Shown piece after piece: positions 26,998 to 36,504 of a DNA stretch of 51,409 nucleotides (position 1 is its first letter; the number at the start of each line of letters is the position of its first letter). Made by a program: the position numbers and the translations under genes. The notes under the pieces were generated by a model, which worked only from the letters and a program-made list of their open reading frames with translations, made no database searches and was not told the origin of the DNA. Origin of the DNA: Gemmatimonadota bacterium (GTDB lineage Bacteria > Gemmatimonadota > Gemmatimonadetes > Gemmatimonadales > Gemmatimonadaceae); NCBI GenBank assembly GCA_002737115.1, contig NSHR01000029.1, positions 1-51,409 on the forward strand. Direction: 5' to 3'.

Positions 26998-27957
26998 TTA
27001 CAACGCATCGAAATCGAGACCGAAATCGAGCGCTGGGGCGGAATGCGTGAGCGCGCCGACGGAAATGCGATCCACGCCCGTCTCCGCGATGCGGCGCACG
27101 GTGTCGAGCGTGATGCCGCCAGACGCTTCCGTGATCACGCGACCGCGGCAGCGCGCGACGGCCTCGTACAACTGCTCGAGCGACATGTTGTCGAGCAGCA
27201 CCCAATCGGCGCCGGCGGCGATCGCCGCATCGACCTGTTCCAACGTGTCGCACTCGACTTCGATCGCGGTGCCACTCAGCGCGAGCCCGCGGGCACGCGA
27301 CACGGCCATCGCGATGTCGCCGCCGATGGCGGCGAGATGATTGTCCTTGATCAACACGCCGCTGCGCAGATCCATGCGGTGATTGGTGCCGCCGCCCGCC
27401 CGCACCGCGTACTTCTCGAGCGCGCGCCAGCCCGGCGTAGTCTTGCGCGTGTCGAGGATCAGCGCCGACGTGCCGGCCACCGCATCGACGAAGCGAGACG
27501 TCAGCGTGGCGATGCCGGAGAGATGCTGCAGATAGTTGAGCGCAGTGCGCTCGGCCGACAGCATGCCGCACGCGTGTCCACTGACGTGCATCACGACGTC
27601 GCCGGCCGCGACGCGGGTGCCATCGTTGGCTTGCACGCGAACCGAGACCGCGCTGTCGAGCTGACGAAACGCCTCGACGGCGAGCGGGACGCCAGCCATC
27701 ACGCCGTCGCGGCGCGCCACGATCGCACTGCGCACCTGACGCGTGCTGGCCACCGTCGCCAGCGTGGACACGTCGTTAAACGCCTGATCTTCGTGTAAGG
27801 CCACGCGAACTTGGGCCGCGATCTCCGCATCGGCGAGCGGAAACGGCAGCGCCTGGATGTCAACCGTGCGCACCTCGAGCGGCGTGGTGGTGCGGAGCGT
27901 GAACGCGGGCGATCCGTTCGATGGCGTGGGGCGCAGAGGTGGGTGGAACACACTCAT
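26998..27957 (-). CDS. nadC: Nicotinate-nucleotide pyrophosphorylase (carboxylating)
   Basis: A 319-aa quinolinate phosphoribosyltransferase, converting quinolinate and PRPP to nicotinate mononucleotide. Motifs are SAERTALNYLQHLSGIAT, ILDTRKTTPGWRALEKYAV, GGGTNHRMDLRSGVLIKDNH, IEVECDTLEQ, DWVLLDNM and ITEASGGITLDTVR, giving the complete substrate- and PRPP-binding set. The ATG overlaps the nadA stop as ATGA (27954-27957), which supports this start although the first ~25 residues are poorly conserved in style. Confidence 0.95.
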   Translation of the reverse strand: MSVFHPPLRPTPSNGSPAFTLRTTTPLEVRTVDIQALPFPLADAEIAAQVRVALHEDQAFNDVSTLATVASTRQVRSAIVARRDGVMAGVPLAVEAFRQLDSAVSVRVQANDGTRVAAGDVVMHVSGHACGMLSAERTALNYLQHLSGIATLTSRFVDAVAGTSALILDTRKTTPGWRALEKYAVRAGGGTNHRMDLRSGVLIKDNHLAAIGGDIAMAVSRARGLALSGTAIEVECDTLEQVDAAIAAGADWVLLDNMSLEQLYEAVARCRGRVITEASGGITLDTVRRIAETGVDRISVGALTHSAPALDFGLDFDAL

Positions 27958-28964
27958 TCGCCAGGATCCTCAGGGCCGAAGGGACTGACACCGGAATTGC
28001 CGCTAATCGACACCATACGCTCGATGGCAATCCGGGCGCGGGCGGCGATCTCGTCCGGCACCGTGATGCGCTGCTGCATATGCAGCAGCGCATCACGCAC
28101 CTTGGGCAACGTCGTCACCTTCATATACGCGCACTGCGCCCGATCGTTCGCGGCAATGAAGTGCTTGGTGGGATTGGCTCGACGCAGCCGGTGCAGAATG
28201 CCGATTTCGGTGGCCACAATGAACGTGTCCTGATCGGTCTGGCTCGGACGCTTGATCATGCCCTCGGTCGAGAGAATGTGCACGTTGTCGGCGTCGATCG
28301 CGCCGGCGCTGATCGCTTCGACCACGGGCGTCGCACAGCCGCACTCCGGATGGATCAGGAACTCGGCACCCGGATGCTGCGCCCGCATGTTCGAGATATG
28401 TTCGGGATCGATACCGGCGTGGACGTGACACTCGCCGAGCCACACGTGGATGTTCTCGCGCCGCGACTCGCGCCGGACGTGCGCGCCGAGGAACATGTCG
28501 GGGAGAAAGAGAATCTCCTTGTCGGCCGGAATCGCGTTGACGACCTCGACCGCGTTGCTCGAGGTGCAGCAGTAGTCACTCTCGGCCTTCACTTCCGCCG
28601 TGGTGTTCACATACGCCACGACTACCGCACCCGGATGCTGCGCCTTCCACGCGCGCAACTGTTCGGCGTCGATCGTGCTGGCCAGCGAGCAGCCAGCGGC
28701 GAGATCGGGGAGCAACACCGTTTTCTGCGGTGAGAGGATTGCCGCCGTTTCGGCCATGAAGTGCACGCCACAGAACACGATTACGTCGGCTTCCGTTTTC
28801 GCGGCTTCGCGCGACAAACCCAGTGAGTCCCCCACGAAATCGGCCACGTCCTGAATTTCCGGACGCTCGTAGTTGTGCGCGAGAATGACCGCATTTCGCT
28901 CCTTGGCGAGGGCGCGGATTTCTGCGGCAAGGGCGGGATCGTAGTGCGCTTCGAGAATCGTCAT
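27954..28964 (-). CDS. nadA: Quinolinate synthase
   Basis: A 336-aa [4Fe-4S] enzyme condensing iminoaspartate with dihydroxyacetone phosphate. The start is ATG 28964 (MTILEAHYDP). Motifs are ILAHNYERPEIQDVADFVGD, VIVFCGVHFMAETAAIL, LLPDLAAGCSLA, YVNTTAEVKAESDYCCTSSN and FLIHPECGC, providing the three cluster cysteines. The substrate iminoaspartate normally comes from NadB, whose gene immediately upstream is a pseudogene (28975-29644). Coupled to nadC by ATGA. Confidence 0.95.
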   Translation of the reverse strand: MTILEAHYDPALAAEIRALAKERNAVILAHNYERPEIQDVADFVGDSLGLSREAAKTEADVIVFCGVHFMAETAAILSPQKTVLLPDLAAGCSLASTIDAEQLRAWKAQHPGAVVVAYVNTTAEVKAESDYCCTSSNAVEVVNAIPADKEILFLPDMFLGAHVRRESRRENIHVWLGECHVHAGIDPEHISNMRAQHPGAEFLIHPECGCATPVVEAISAGAIDADNVHILSTEGMIKRPSQTDQDTFIVATEIGILHRLRRANPTKHFIAANDRAQCAYMKVTTLPKVRDALLHMQQRITVPDEIAARARIAIERMVSISGNSGVSPFGPEDPGE

Positions 28965-28974
28965 CTGGTGACTG

Positions 28975-29644
28975 TTACCACGTGATATGCGTTCCCTGCC
29001 ACGTTCGGCAGGCCTCTGGAAAATCGCTACGGTGGTGCCCTCCACGCGACTCCTTGCGCAGAAGCGAGGCGTCCGTCACGAGTGTGTCGGTGCGGAGCAC
29101 GTTTCGCTCGTCGGTGGCGCCCGGTGGCAGGCGCTCGCCGATCTCCTGCAGCTCGGCGAGGCAGCGGCGCGGGCAGGTCGATGGATGTCTCCACCATGTC
29201 ACGGGCCTGCCGGGCGCCGGCCCGATGGGCGATAGCGAAACCGTCGCCGGTGGCCACCTGCGGGTTGGTGGTGTATCGGTATATCTGACCGCATCCGCCG
29301 GTGGCATGCCCCGTGGCATCGGCCACGATCTCGGCCACGATCTCGGCCACGATCTCGGCCACGATCTCGGCCACCCGCCCGGCGATACTGGCCCGGACGC
29401 CCGCACACGGGACCCCGTCCTCATCCCCAAGGAGCAGCAGATCGAGCACCCGGGCCGGCCCTTCTTCGACCAACAGCTGCGCGGCGGCGGGATCGCACAG
29501 CGCTGCGCCGGCCGCGAGCGTATGCTGTCGGTGCAGGTCGGGCGAGTCTCCGGCGCCTAAGGCGGGCGAGGCGCGCCAGCCAGCATGGAGGCCGGCGACT
29601 CCGCTGCCAATTGCAAGGAACCTCGTGCGGATCCGGTCACTCAT
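28975..29644 (-). pseudogene. nadB: L-aspartate oxidase remnant, internally deleted and frameshifted
   Basis: From ATG 29644 (after GGAA) the frame reads [18 protein letters not shown], the FAD-binding GxGxxG start of NadB. It then jumps to [19 protein letters not shown] and [15 protein letters not shown], then [29 protein letters not shown] and [13 protein letters not shown]. Each is a recognisable NadB block, but large parts between them are missing. The C-terminal block ([11 protein letters not shown], then [19 protein letters not shown]) lies in another frame and ends at 28975. About 670 nt remain of the usual ~1.6 kb. The first frame could encode a ~205-aa product, but it lacks most of the substrate domain. 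nadA starts only 10 nt downstream. Confidence 0.85.
29321..29374. repeat. 12-bp tandem repeat inside the nadB remnant
   Basis: Four exact copies of GGCCACGATCTC plus a half copy. On the nadB strand they encode repeated V-A-E-I just before the [13 protein letters not shown] block. They are perfect and in frame, consistent with recent slippage in a gene no longer under selection. Confidence 0.9.
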
Positions 29645-29735
29645 AGTAGTTTCCGTGTAGGACACTGGGTCCCCAACAGAACCCCTGGCCGGCTTGCTGG
29701 CCCATTCTCCCGCTCTTTTTCGCTTTGGAGACGTC

Positions 29736-31265
29736 ATGCGTTTGACGTTCATGGCCGGCGTTGCGACCGTGGTGTCGCTGTCCGGAGTAGCTCTCGTGCC
29801 TGCTGGGCTCATGGCCCAGCCCGGCGGTGGCGTAGCCCCGCAGTGCACCATCGACCAGAACAATCCGAAGGAACTGGCGCTGATGTCGCTCAAGTTCCAG
29901 AGTGCCCGTAGCGCGCCCACCCCCGAGGCGCGCAAGAAAGCCTTGCGCGACATCGTCAAGGAACTCGACACGAAGCCCGAGCGCTTCACGAAGAATCCGG
30001 GCGGCTACAATTTCACGCTCGTGCAGGCGCTCACGATCTGGGGCGTCGAGCCCGGCCTCGTTGATGCCCCCGCCCGCAGCGAACTCGGATTCATCACGAA
30101 TCCCGCCGAGCCGTACGACATCCTCGTGAACATGGACGTGGCGTACAAGGCGATCGTGGCCGCGGTGCCCGCGTGCGAGGCCGACATCACGGGAATGCGG
30201 ATGAACGAAGTGTGGCTGGCCGCGACCAAAGCCGCGCTCGACGCGTCGAACGCCGGCAAGCTCGACTCGGCCGATTACTTCGCGAAGCGCTCGATGCTGA
30301 TGTCGGCCACGAATCCGTATCCGCACTACGTGATGGCCAATACGGCGAACGCGCGCAACAACCGTGCGGTCGCGATCATGCACTGGAAGCATGTGATCAA
30401 GTATGCGGCTGACGACACGACATACCGCGAACTGAAGAACAGCAGCATGTACTACGCGGCGATGAGCCAGCTGGAAGATGCTCAAGCCAAGACAGGCGCC
30501 GAGCAGGTGACGGTGGCGCGTGAAGCCGCCGAAGGCTTCAAGGCGTTGCTGGCGGCCACGCCGGACAACCCGGACGCCCCGAACCTGCTGCTGTCGTGGG
30601 CGGATGCGCTCACGGCCGCGAAGGATACGGCCCTGATTCCGACGGTGTATGCGCCGCTGCTCACGCAGGCGTCGGCCACCGATATCGCGCTGGCCACGGC
30701 GGGTGTAATCGCCACGCGGGCCAACAAGTCGGACGATGCGCTCAAGCTGTTTCAGGCGGCGACGGTCAAGAACCCGTTCAACCGCGACGCCCAGCGCAAC
30801 GTGGCCGCGGCGCACTATTCGAAGGATGAGTTCACGCTGATGTTCGCGCCGACGCGCAAGTTGGTGGAGCTCGACCCGAACAACTTCGACGGCTGGATGC
30901 TCTTCGCCTACGCGGCGCAGGGCTTGGCGAAGGCGGCGCAGACGGCCAAGAAGCCGATTGAGGTGCGAGCGTGGACGGATTCGCTGGTGAAGTACCAGAC
31001 GTACGCCGAAGCGCTGCCGGTGAAGGTGGACGTGACGAGCTTCGATCGTCGGAAAGAAACCGCCACCTTGATCCTTGGCGTCGAGCAAGTTGCCGCGAAG
31101 GACGGCCAGTATTCGGTCACGGTCGAATTCCTCGACCTCGCAGGCGCGGTCGTGGCCACGGTCACGGAACCGGTCGGGCCGATCAAGAAGGGCGAGACGA
31201 AGTCGGTCACGCTCAAGACGAATGGCACGGGCATCCTGGGCTACCGGTACAAGGCGCTCAAGTAA
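29736..31265 (+). CDS. Secreted TPR-like protein
   Basis: About 509 aa. ATG 29736 follows GGAG at good spacing and opens a signal peptide (hydrophobic residues ~5-25, ending GLMAQ). The mature protein is an array of helical pairs of TPR type ([60 protein letters not shown]), ending in a ~85-residue beta-rich domain ([20 protein letters not shown]). It is probably periplasmic or surface-bound. It is the first of three plus-strand genes for exported proteins; no enzymatic motif is seen. Confidence 0.75.
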   Translation: MRLTFMAGVATVVSLSGVALVPAGLMAQPGGGVAPQCTIDQNNPKELALMSLKFQSARSAPTPEARKKALRDIVKELDTKPERFTKNPGGYNFTLVQALTIWGVEPGLVDAPARSELGFITNPAEPYDILVNMDVAYKAIVAAVPACEADITGMRMNEVWLAATKAALDASNAGKLDSADYFAKRSMLMSATNPYPHYVMANTANARNNRAVAIMHWKHVIKYAADDTTYRELKNSSMYYAAMSQLEDAQAKTGAEQVTVAREAAEGFKALLAATPDNPDAPNLLLSWADALTAAKDTALIPTVYAPLLTQASATDIALATAGVIATRANKSDDALKLFQAATVKNPFNRDAQRNVAAAHYSKDEFTLMFAPTRKLVELDPNNFDGWMLFAYAAQGLAKAAQTAKKPIEVRAWTDSLVKYQTYAEALPVKVDVTSFDRRKETATLILGVEQVAAKDGQYSVTVEFLDLAGAVVATVTEPVGPIKKGETKSVTLKTNGTGILGYRYKALK

Positions 31266-31295
31266 GTTGGCGGATTCCGGGGCTCACGGGCTCCC

Positions 31296-32588
31296 GTGAA
31301 CCGACGTACGCTGTTCGGTGTTATCGCCCTGCTCGCCGCGTCTGTTCCCGCGGTGAGCAGGGCGCAACACATCGCCCACGTCGCGCCTGGTGATTCCTCC
31401 CGCGCGCACGTCGGCGCCATGGCTACGGGGCTGCTCACCACCGCCAACCCGGCCCTGCTCGGTCGCCGCTACACCGAAGGCTATCTCACGCAACCGAACG
31501 TGCTGGGCGATGCGGCGCGGGGTGCGCTGCGCGTCACCGGCACGCTGAACTTCGAAGGCTACACGCTGCGCCGCGGTGAGCTCAACGCGGGTATGTACGG
31601 TGAGGGCTACGCCGACCGTCGCCATCCGCACACGCTCGTACACGAAGCCATGCTGGCCGTGGGCACGCCCTCGCGCGCGGGCTTTCGCGCCACGCTGGCC
31701 GGTGGCAAAGGATTCACCCCCTACGGCACCGACGACCCGATGATGCGGCCGTTCGTGAAGTACCCGGTGAATCACCACCACGCGCAGATCATCGAACGCG
31801 TGCTGGTGCTGGGCGCGCTGCAGTTCGCCCGCGGCGACCGATCCATCACCGTCGAACAGGGGTGGTTTAACGGCGACGAACCGGTTGGCCCATTCACCGG
31901 TCCGCAGTGGTCGCGTGTGGGCGACTCGCGCAGCACGCGTCTGACCGTGGCCCCATTTCGTTCGCTGGAAGTGCAGGCCAGCTCGGCGTTCGTGCGCAGC
32001 CCCGGCCTCACGCAGGGTGGCGCGTTTGATCACCGTCAAATGAGTGCGTCGCTGCGCTACGACGTGCCCGCCAAGCGCTACGCCCTCGTCGAAATCGCGC
32101 GCACCGATGAATCGCTTGGCACGCAGCGCGTGTTCCGCTTCGCGAGTTCGCTGGTGGAGTCGAGCATCATGCATCGCGGCTGGGCCGTCTCCGCGCGGGC
32201 CGAACGCACCGATCGACCGGAAAGCGAACGCCTGCTCGATCTCTTTCGCACGCCGAACGGGCACGGCGATTTTCAGCTGGTCGGCATCACCCGCTGGTCG
32301 ATCGGCACCGTACAACTGGCCGCGCCGGGCACGGGCATCCCCGGCCTGCGCGGCACCCACTTGACGCCGTTTGTGGAGGTGGCCCGCGCCACCGCCCGCG
32401 CGCAGCTTTCCCCCACCGTGTTCGTGCCGGCGGAGTTTTATGGGTCCGCGACGCAGTGGTCGCTTTCACTCGGGGCGCGGATCCATGCCGGGACCATGCG
32501 CCGTCGGATGGGGCGCTATGCGTTGCCGGCGACGGCGCGAGCGGGTATGCCTTCGAACGGTTCCTCCCTCAACCACCTGCCTCAATGA
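31296..32588 (+). CDS. Probable outer-membrane protein of unknown function
   Basis: A 430-aa exported protein starting with GTG. A signal peptide (VIALLAASVPAVSRAQ) is evident. The rest is rich in aromatic and Gly residues with alternating strands (TGTLNFEGYTLRRGELNAGM, GFRATLAGGKGFTPYG, SLEVQASSAFVRSPG, WSLSLGARIHAG), as expected for a beta-barrel. No specific porin or TonB motif is seen. Its stop overlaps the ATG of the LVIVD lipoprotein (ATGA at 32585-32588), so both are made together. Confidence 0.65.
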   Translation: MNRRTLFGVIALLAASVPAVSRAQHIAHVAPGDSSRAHVGAMATGLLTTANPALLGRRYTEGYLTQPNVLGDAARGALRVTGTLNFEGYTLRRGELNAGMYGEGYADRRHPHTLVHEAMLAVGTPSRAGFRATLAGGKGFTPYGTDDPMMRPFVKYPVNHHHAQIIERVLVLGALQFARGDRSITVEQGWFNGDEPVGPFTGPQWSRVGDSRSTRLTVAPFRSLEVQASSAFVRSPGLTQGGAFDHRQMSASLRYDVPAKRYALVEIARTDESLGTQRVFRFASSLVESSIMHRGWAVSARAERTDRPESERLLDLFRTPNGHGDFQLVGITRWSIGTVQLAAPGTGIPGLRGTHLTPFVEVARATARAQLSPTVFVPAEFYGSATQWSLSLGARIHAGTMRRRMGRYALPATARAGMPSNGSSLNHLPQ

Positions 32589-33844
32589 CCCGAATGCGTT
32601 TGGTGCGCCGGCTCAGCACGTCTCTCGCGGCGGGACTGGCAGTCATCGCCGCGTCGGCCTGTGGTGGCGCCGAGAGCGCGCCGACGCAGGTCACCAAGCC
32701 CGCCGATACCACCGCGACCGTGCCGGTGCCACCAAGGCCGGGTGTGCTCACGCACCTCGGACAAGGGGCCGTGCCCGAGCGATACACCGCCGAAGTGTGG
32801 GTACGCGGAACGACGGCCTACACGACCTCCTGGGGAACGCGCGCCGGCACTCGCGGCAATGCGGTGAAGATCTGGGACGTGAGCGCCAATCAGCCGCGGC
32901 TGGTGGATAGCGTGATCGTGGCCAACGCCACCACCACTGGTGACGTGCAGGTCTCCGACGACGGCAGCCTCATGGTTGTCGCCATCGAATCGAATCCCAA
33001 CGGCGGCGTGGCGATCTATTCGATGGCCAACCCGCGGGCGCCGCAGCTGCTGGTGCGCACGACCGGCGGCGAATTGCAAAACGGCGTACACACCGCCGAA
33101 GTAGCCCGCGTGAACGGGGTGCTCTACGCCTTTTGCGCCGTCAATCAGGCGAATGGGGTGGCGTCGCGACTGGTCGTGCTCGACCTCAGCACACCGTCGG
33201 CACCGCGTACCGTGTGGTCGCAGGCCATGGGGAGCCCGTTCCTGCACGACGTCTCCGTACGCGGCGGCCTGCTCTTCACGGCGGAATGGAACGACGGTGT
33301 GGGGATCTGGGATATCGGGGCGCAGAGTGGCACCGTGGCCGCACCGCGACTGCTGGGCCGCGCCCGCACCGTGGGTGGGCAAGTGCACAACGTGTGGTGG
33401 CTGCACGACCCCGGGACGCAGTCCAAGAAGTATCTGCTGGTGGGCCAAGAAGGGCCCGGGGCGATCGGATCGTCGAGCGCCGGTGACGTCCACGTGGTGG
33501 ACATCAGTACGCTCACAGCGCCGGTCGAAGTGGCCGTCTATTCGGTCGCCGGCGCCGGCACGCACAATTTCTCCGTGGACGAAGCGCAGGGCTTTGCCTA
33601 CGCCGCCTACTACAACGGCGGCGTGCGGGTGCTCGACGTGCGGGGAGACCTTTCTACCTGCACCGCCGTGCAGAAGACGACCGACGGGCGGTGCGATCTG
33701 GCCAAGATGTCACGCGAGCGCGCGTCGTACGCCGGCGCTGGTGGCGTGCCGGTCTTTGTGTGGGGTGTGCACTGGTCGGCCAGCGGTCTGTTCGCCAGCG
33801 ACATGCTGAATGGCCTGTGGCGGGCGGCGCCAGCCACTCGATAA
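32585..33844 (+). CDS. LVIVD-repeat beta-propeller lipoprotein
   Basis: A 419-aa protein. The N-terminus has a lipoprotein signal with lipobox ASAC (VIAASACGG), then a Thr/Pro linker. The body is a beta-propeller with LVIVD-type blades (VKIWDVSANQPRLVDSV, VAIYSMANPRAPQLLVR, LVVLDLSTPSAPRTVW, VHVVDISTLTAPVEVAVY, GGVRVLDVRGD). Such proteins are cell-surface binding modules of unknown ligand. ATG 32585 overlaps the previous stop, matching the lipoprotein signal. A short GC-rich hairpin 10 nt after the stop may end the operon. Confidence 0.8.
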   Translation: MTRMRLVRRLSTSLAAGLAVIAASACGGAESAPTQVTKPADTTATVPVPPRPGVLTHLGQGAVPERYTAEVWVRGTTAYTTSWGTRAGTRGNAVKIWDVSANQPRLVDSVIVANATTTGDVQVSDDGSLMVVAIESNPNGGVAIYSMANPRAPQLLVRTTGGELQNGVHTAEVARVNGVLYAFCAVNQANGVASRLVVLDLSTPSAPRTVWSQAMGSPFLHDVSVRGGLLFTAEWNDGVGIWDIGAQSGTVAAPRLLGRARTVGGQVHNVWWLHDPGTQSKKYLLVGQEGPGAIGSSSAGDVHVVDISTLTAPVEVAVYSVAGAGTHNFSVDEAQGFAYAAYYNGGVRVLDVRGDLSTCTAVQKTTDGRCDLAKMSRERASYAGAGGVPVFVWGVHWSASGLFASDMLNGLWRAAPATR

Positions 33845-33853
33845 GGGCGACAG

Positions 33854-33868
33854 AGGGGCGTTGCCCCT
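33854..33868 (+). terminator. Short GC-rich hairpin after the LVIVD gene
   Basis: AGGGGC-GTT-GCCCCT, a 6-bp perfect stem followed by TTC, lies 10 nt after the stop and 36 nt before the BMP gene. It could be a weak intrinsic terminator; the U-tract is poor. Confidence 0.35.
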
Positions 33869-33904
33869 TCCCGCAGCGGCGCCATCCGGCGAACCTTCGT
33901 CCTC

Positions 33905-34954
33905 ATGCGCCGGACCCTTTACCTCATCGGGGCGCTCCTCCTCGCCCACGTCGTCCTGCTGACCGTCCACCCTTCGGGAGCGACGGTCGCCGACCGCTCC
34001 GACGGCCTCGACATCGGCATCGTCTTCGATGTCGGCGGTCGCGGCGATAAGTCGTTCAACGACGGAGCCTACCTTGGCGGCATGCGCGCCGCCAAAGCGC
34101 TGGGCGCGCGCGTGCGCTACATCGAGCCGGGCGAAGGCTCCGATCGTGAGGCCGGCCTGCGACTGCTGGCCGCTGAGGGCGTGGATCTGGTGGTGGCCGT
34201 CGGCTTCATCTTCACCGACGACGTCAACCTGCTGGCGAAGGAATATCCGAACGTCAAATTCGCCGACGTCGACTACGCCGTGGCCACCGACAGCGTGGGC
34301 ACCCCGCGGCCGATGCCGCCCAATCTCGTGGCACTCAAGTTCCGTGAAGAGCAAGGTTCGTTCCTGGTCGGTGCGCTGGCGGCACTGGTGGGCAAATCCA
34401 AGAAGGTCGGCTTCGTGGGCGGCATGGACATCGCGCTCATTCACAAGTTCGAAGCCGGCTACCGGGCCGGTGTGCAGCACGTCTGCCCCGACTGCGACGT
34501 GATCGTGAACTACGCCGGCGTGACCCCCGAAGCGTTTCGCAATCCGGGACGCGGCAAGGAGATGGCGCTGGCCATGTACAACCAGGGCGTGAACGTGATC
34601 TTCCACGCCTCGGGCTCCACCGGACTCGGCGTATTCGAAGCGGCGCGCACTACGGGCAAGCTGGGCATCGGCGTCGATGCCGATCAGTACAGTGAAGCGC
34701 CCGGCCACGTGCTCACGTCGATGGTGAAAGGGATAGACGAATCGGTGTTTCAAGCGGCAAAGGCGGTGAAGGAGGGCACGTTCACAGGCGGCATTCAGCA
34801 GTTTGGTCTGGCCGAGAATGGCGTTGGGTATGTGTACGACGGCAACAACAAGGCGCTGATCCCCGATGCCGTGCGCGCGACACTCAATGCGCTCACCGCC
34901 GATATCGTCGCCGGGCGCATCACGGTGCCGAGTACGCGACCGGGTACGAAATGA
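33905..34954 (+). CDS. BMP-family nucleoside-binding protein of an ABC importer
   Basis: A 349-aa solute-binding protein of the Med/BmpA family, which binds purine and pyrimidine nucleosides outside the membrane. It has an N-terminal membrane or signal helix and family motifs IGIVFDVGGRGDKSFND, VDLVVAVGFIFTD, FREEQGSFLVGALAAL, KVGFVGGMDIALIHKFEAGY and VNVIFHASGSTGLGV. No lipobox cysteine is evident, unlike many relatives. Its stop overlaps the ATPase start as ATGA. Together with the next three genes it forms a complete RnsABCD/YufNOPQ-type importer. Confidence 0.92.
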   Translation: MRRTLYLIGALLLAHVVLLTVHPSGATVADRSDGLDIGIVFDVGGRGDKSFNDGAYLGGMRAAKALGARVRYIEPGEGSDREAGLRLLAAEGVDLVVAVGFIFTDDVNLLAKEYPNVKFADVDYAVATDSVGTPRPMPPNLVALKFREEQGSFLVGALAALVGKSKKVGFVGGMDIALIHKFEAGYRAGVQHVCPDCDVIVNYAGVTPEAFRNPGRGKEMALAMYNQGVNVIFHASGSTGLGVFEAARTTGKLGIGVDADQYSEAPGHVLTSMVKGIDESVFQAAKAVKEGTFTGGIQQFGLAENGVGYVYDGNNKALIPDAVRATLNALTADIVAGRITVPSTRPGTK

Positions 34955-36504
34955 TTATGCGTGCATCGGAGACACCCGCCATTCGCATGACGGGCGTCGT
35001 GAAGACGTTCGGTGCGGTGGTGGCCAATCGCGATGCCTTCCTCGACGTCGCACCGGGCGAGATTCACGCGCTGGTTGGCGAGAATGGTGCGGGCAAGAGC
35101 ACGCTGATGCGTGTACTGGCCGGCATGTACGCGCCCGATGCCGGCACGGTGCTGGTGAACGGCACAGACGTTACTGGCTGGAAGACGCCGGACGCCATCG
35201 CCGCCGGCGTGGGCATGGTGCATCAGCACTTCATGCTCGTGCCCACCCTCACGGTGGCCGAGAATGTGATTTTGGGCATGGAGCCGCGCAACGGCCTGCA
35301 GGTGGATCTGCCCCGCGCGATCATCGAGGTGGAATCACTGTGCAAGAAGTGCGGACTGCACGTCGATGCGAAGGCGAAAGTGGCCGACCTGTCGGTGGGC
35401 GAAGCGCAGCGCGTCGAGATTTTGAAGGCGCTGTATCGCGGCGCGAAGGTTCTCATTCTCGACGAACCCACGGCGGTGTTGTCTCCCCCTGAGGTGCGCG
35501 ATCTGTGGACGGTGCTACGCGCGCTCAAGGCCGACGGCGGCACGGTGGTGCTGATCACGCACAAGCTCGACGAAGTGGTCGCGATTTCTGACACGATCAC
35601 CGTGATGCGCGGTGGCATGACGATGTCGCGTTTCGCGACCGCCGGCACGACCGCGCGAGAGATCGCGCGAGCGATGGTCGGCCGCGACGTCCAACTGCAT
35701 CTCGATACGCAGGGCGACGCCGAATCATGGGTGGCACCGTCCGCCGTCGCAGCATCGGCCGCGCCAGTGCTGCGCGTGACGAATCTGTCAGTGATGTCGG
35801 ACCGCGGCGCGCGCGCCGTGCACGATCTCAGTTTTGAGATCCGCCCGGGCGAAATTCTGGGCATCGCCGGCGTGGAAGGCAATGGACAGACGGAGTTGCT
35901 CGAAGCCATCGCCGGATTGCGCGCGATGCAATCCGGTCGCGTGCTGCTGGCGTCGCACGATGTTGGCACGCGCTCCGTGCGCGAGCGGGCCGATCTCGGA
36001 CTCTCTCACATTCCCGAAGACCGGCATCGACGTGGCCTGATTCTCGACTACAGCATCGCCGATAATCTGATCCTTGGCCGACAGCATCATTTCGGGTCGT
36101 TCGGCTCGCTCGATGCGGCGCGCATTGCGCTGAACGCCGCTGAACAGGTGCAGCGGTTCGACATCCGTCCGGCCATGCCGTCGTTACCAGCGCGCGCGTT
36201 GTCAGGCGGCAATCAACAGAAGATCGTGGTTGCGCGTGAGATGGGCCGCGCGTTCAGCGTGTTGCTGGCGGCGCAGCCCACGCGCGGCGTGGATGTGGGC
36301 GCGATCGAATTCATTCATGCGCAGCTGCGGGCCGCGCGCGATGCGGGCAAGGGGATTCTGCTGGTCAGCGCGGATCTACCGGAAGTGCTCGCGCTGTCCG
36401 ATCGCATTGCCGTGATGTATGGCGGACGGTTTGTGACGGTCTTGCCGGCCGCGCAGTGCACGGCCGAGCAGCTGGGGCCCTACATGACGGGAGCGGCGGT
36501 ATGA
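34951..36504 (+). CDS. Nucleoside ABC importer ATPase, duplicated domains
   Basis: A 517-aa protein with two fused ABC domains. Domain 1 (residues ~11-240) is canonical: GENGAGKST (K49), VHQHFMLVPTLT, LSVGEAQRVEI, LILDEPTAVL. Domain 2 (from ~271) is degenerate in the usual way for this family: GVEGNGQTELLEAIAG (Gln for the Walker A Lys), LSGGNQQKIVVAREM, and LLAAQPTRGVD replacing the DEP Walker B. It powers the two permeases downstream. The start overlaps the BMP stop; a second ATG at 34957 is possible. Its stop overlaps the next start (ATGA). Confidence 0.93.
   Translation: MIMRASETPAIRMTGVVKTFGAVVANRDAFLDVAPGEIHALVGENGAGKSTLMRVLAGMYAPDAGTVLVNGTDVTGWKTPDAIAAGVGMVHQHFMLVPTLTVAENVILGMEPRNGLQVDLPRAIIEVESLCKKCGLHVDAKAKVADLSVGEAQRVEILKALYRGAKVLILDEPTAVLSPPEVRDLWTVLRALKADGGTVVLITHKLDEVVAISDTITVMRGGMTMSRFATAGTTAREIARAMVGRDVQLHLDTQGDAESWVAPSAVAASAAPVLRVTNLSVMSDRGARAVHDLSFEIRPGEILGIAGVEGNGQTELLEAIAGLRAMQSGRVLLASHDVGTRSVRERADLGLSHIPEDRHRRGLILDYSIADNLILGRQHHFGSFGSLDAARIALNAAEQVQRFDIRPAMPSLPARALSGGNQQKIVVAREMGRAFSVLLAAQPTRGVDVGAIEFIHAQLRAARDAGKGILLVSADLPEVLALSDRIAVMYGGRFVTVLPAAQCTAEQLGPYMTGAAV

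Noticed and set aside
29321-29374. Short CRISPR-like array
   Set aside because: The 12-bp units are directly adjacent with no spacers and are in frame in the nadB remnant; same reasoning for the repeats at 9-116.
29637-31088. A 483-codon minus-strand frame opposite the secreted TPR gene
   Set aside because: His/Arg-rich shadow frame; the plus strand has signal peptide, Shine-Dalgarno and TPR-like pattern.
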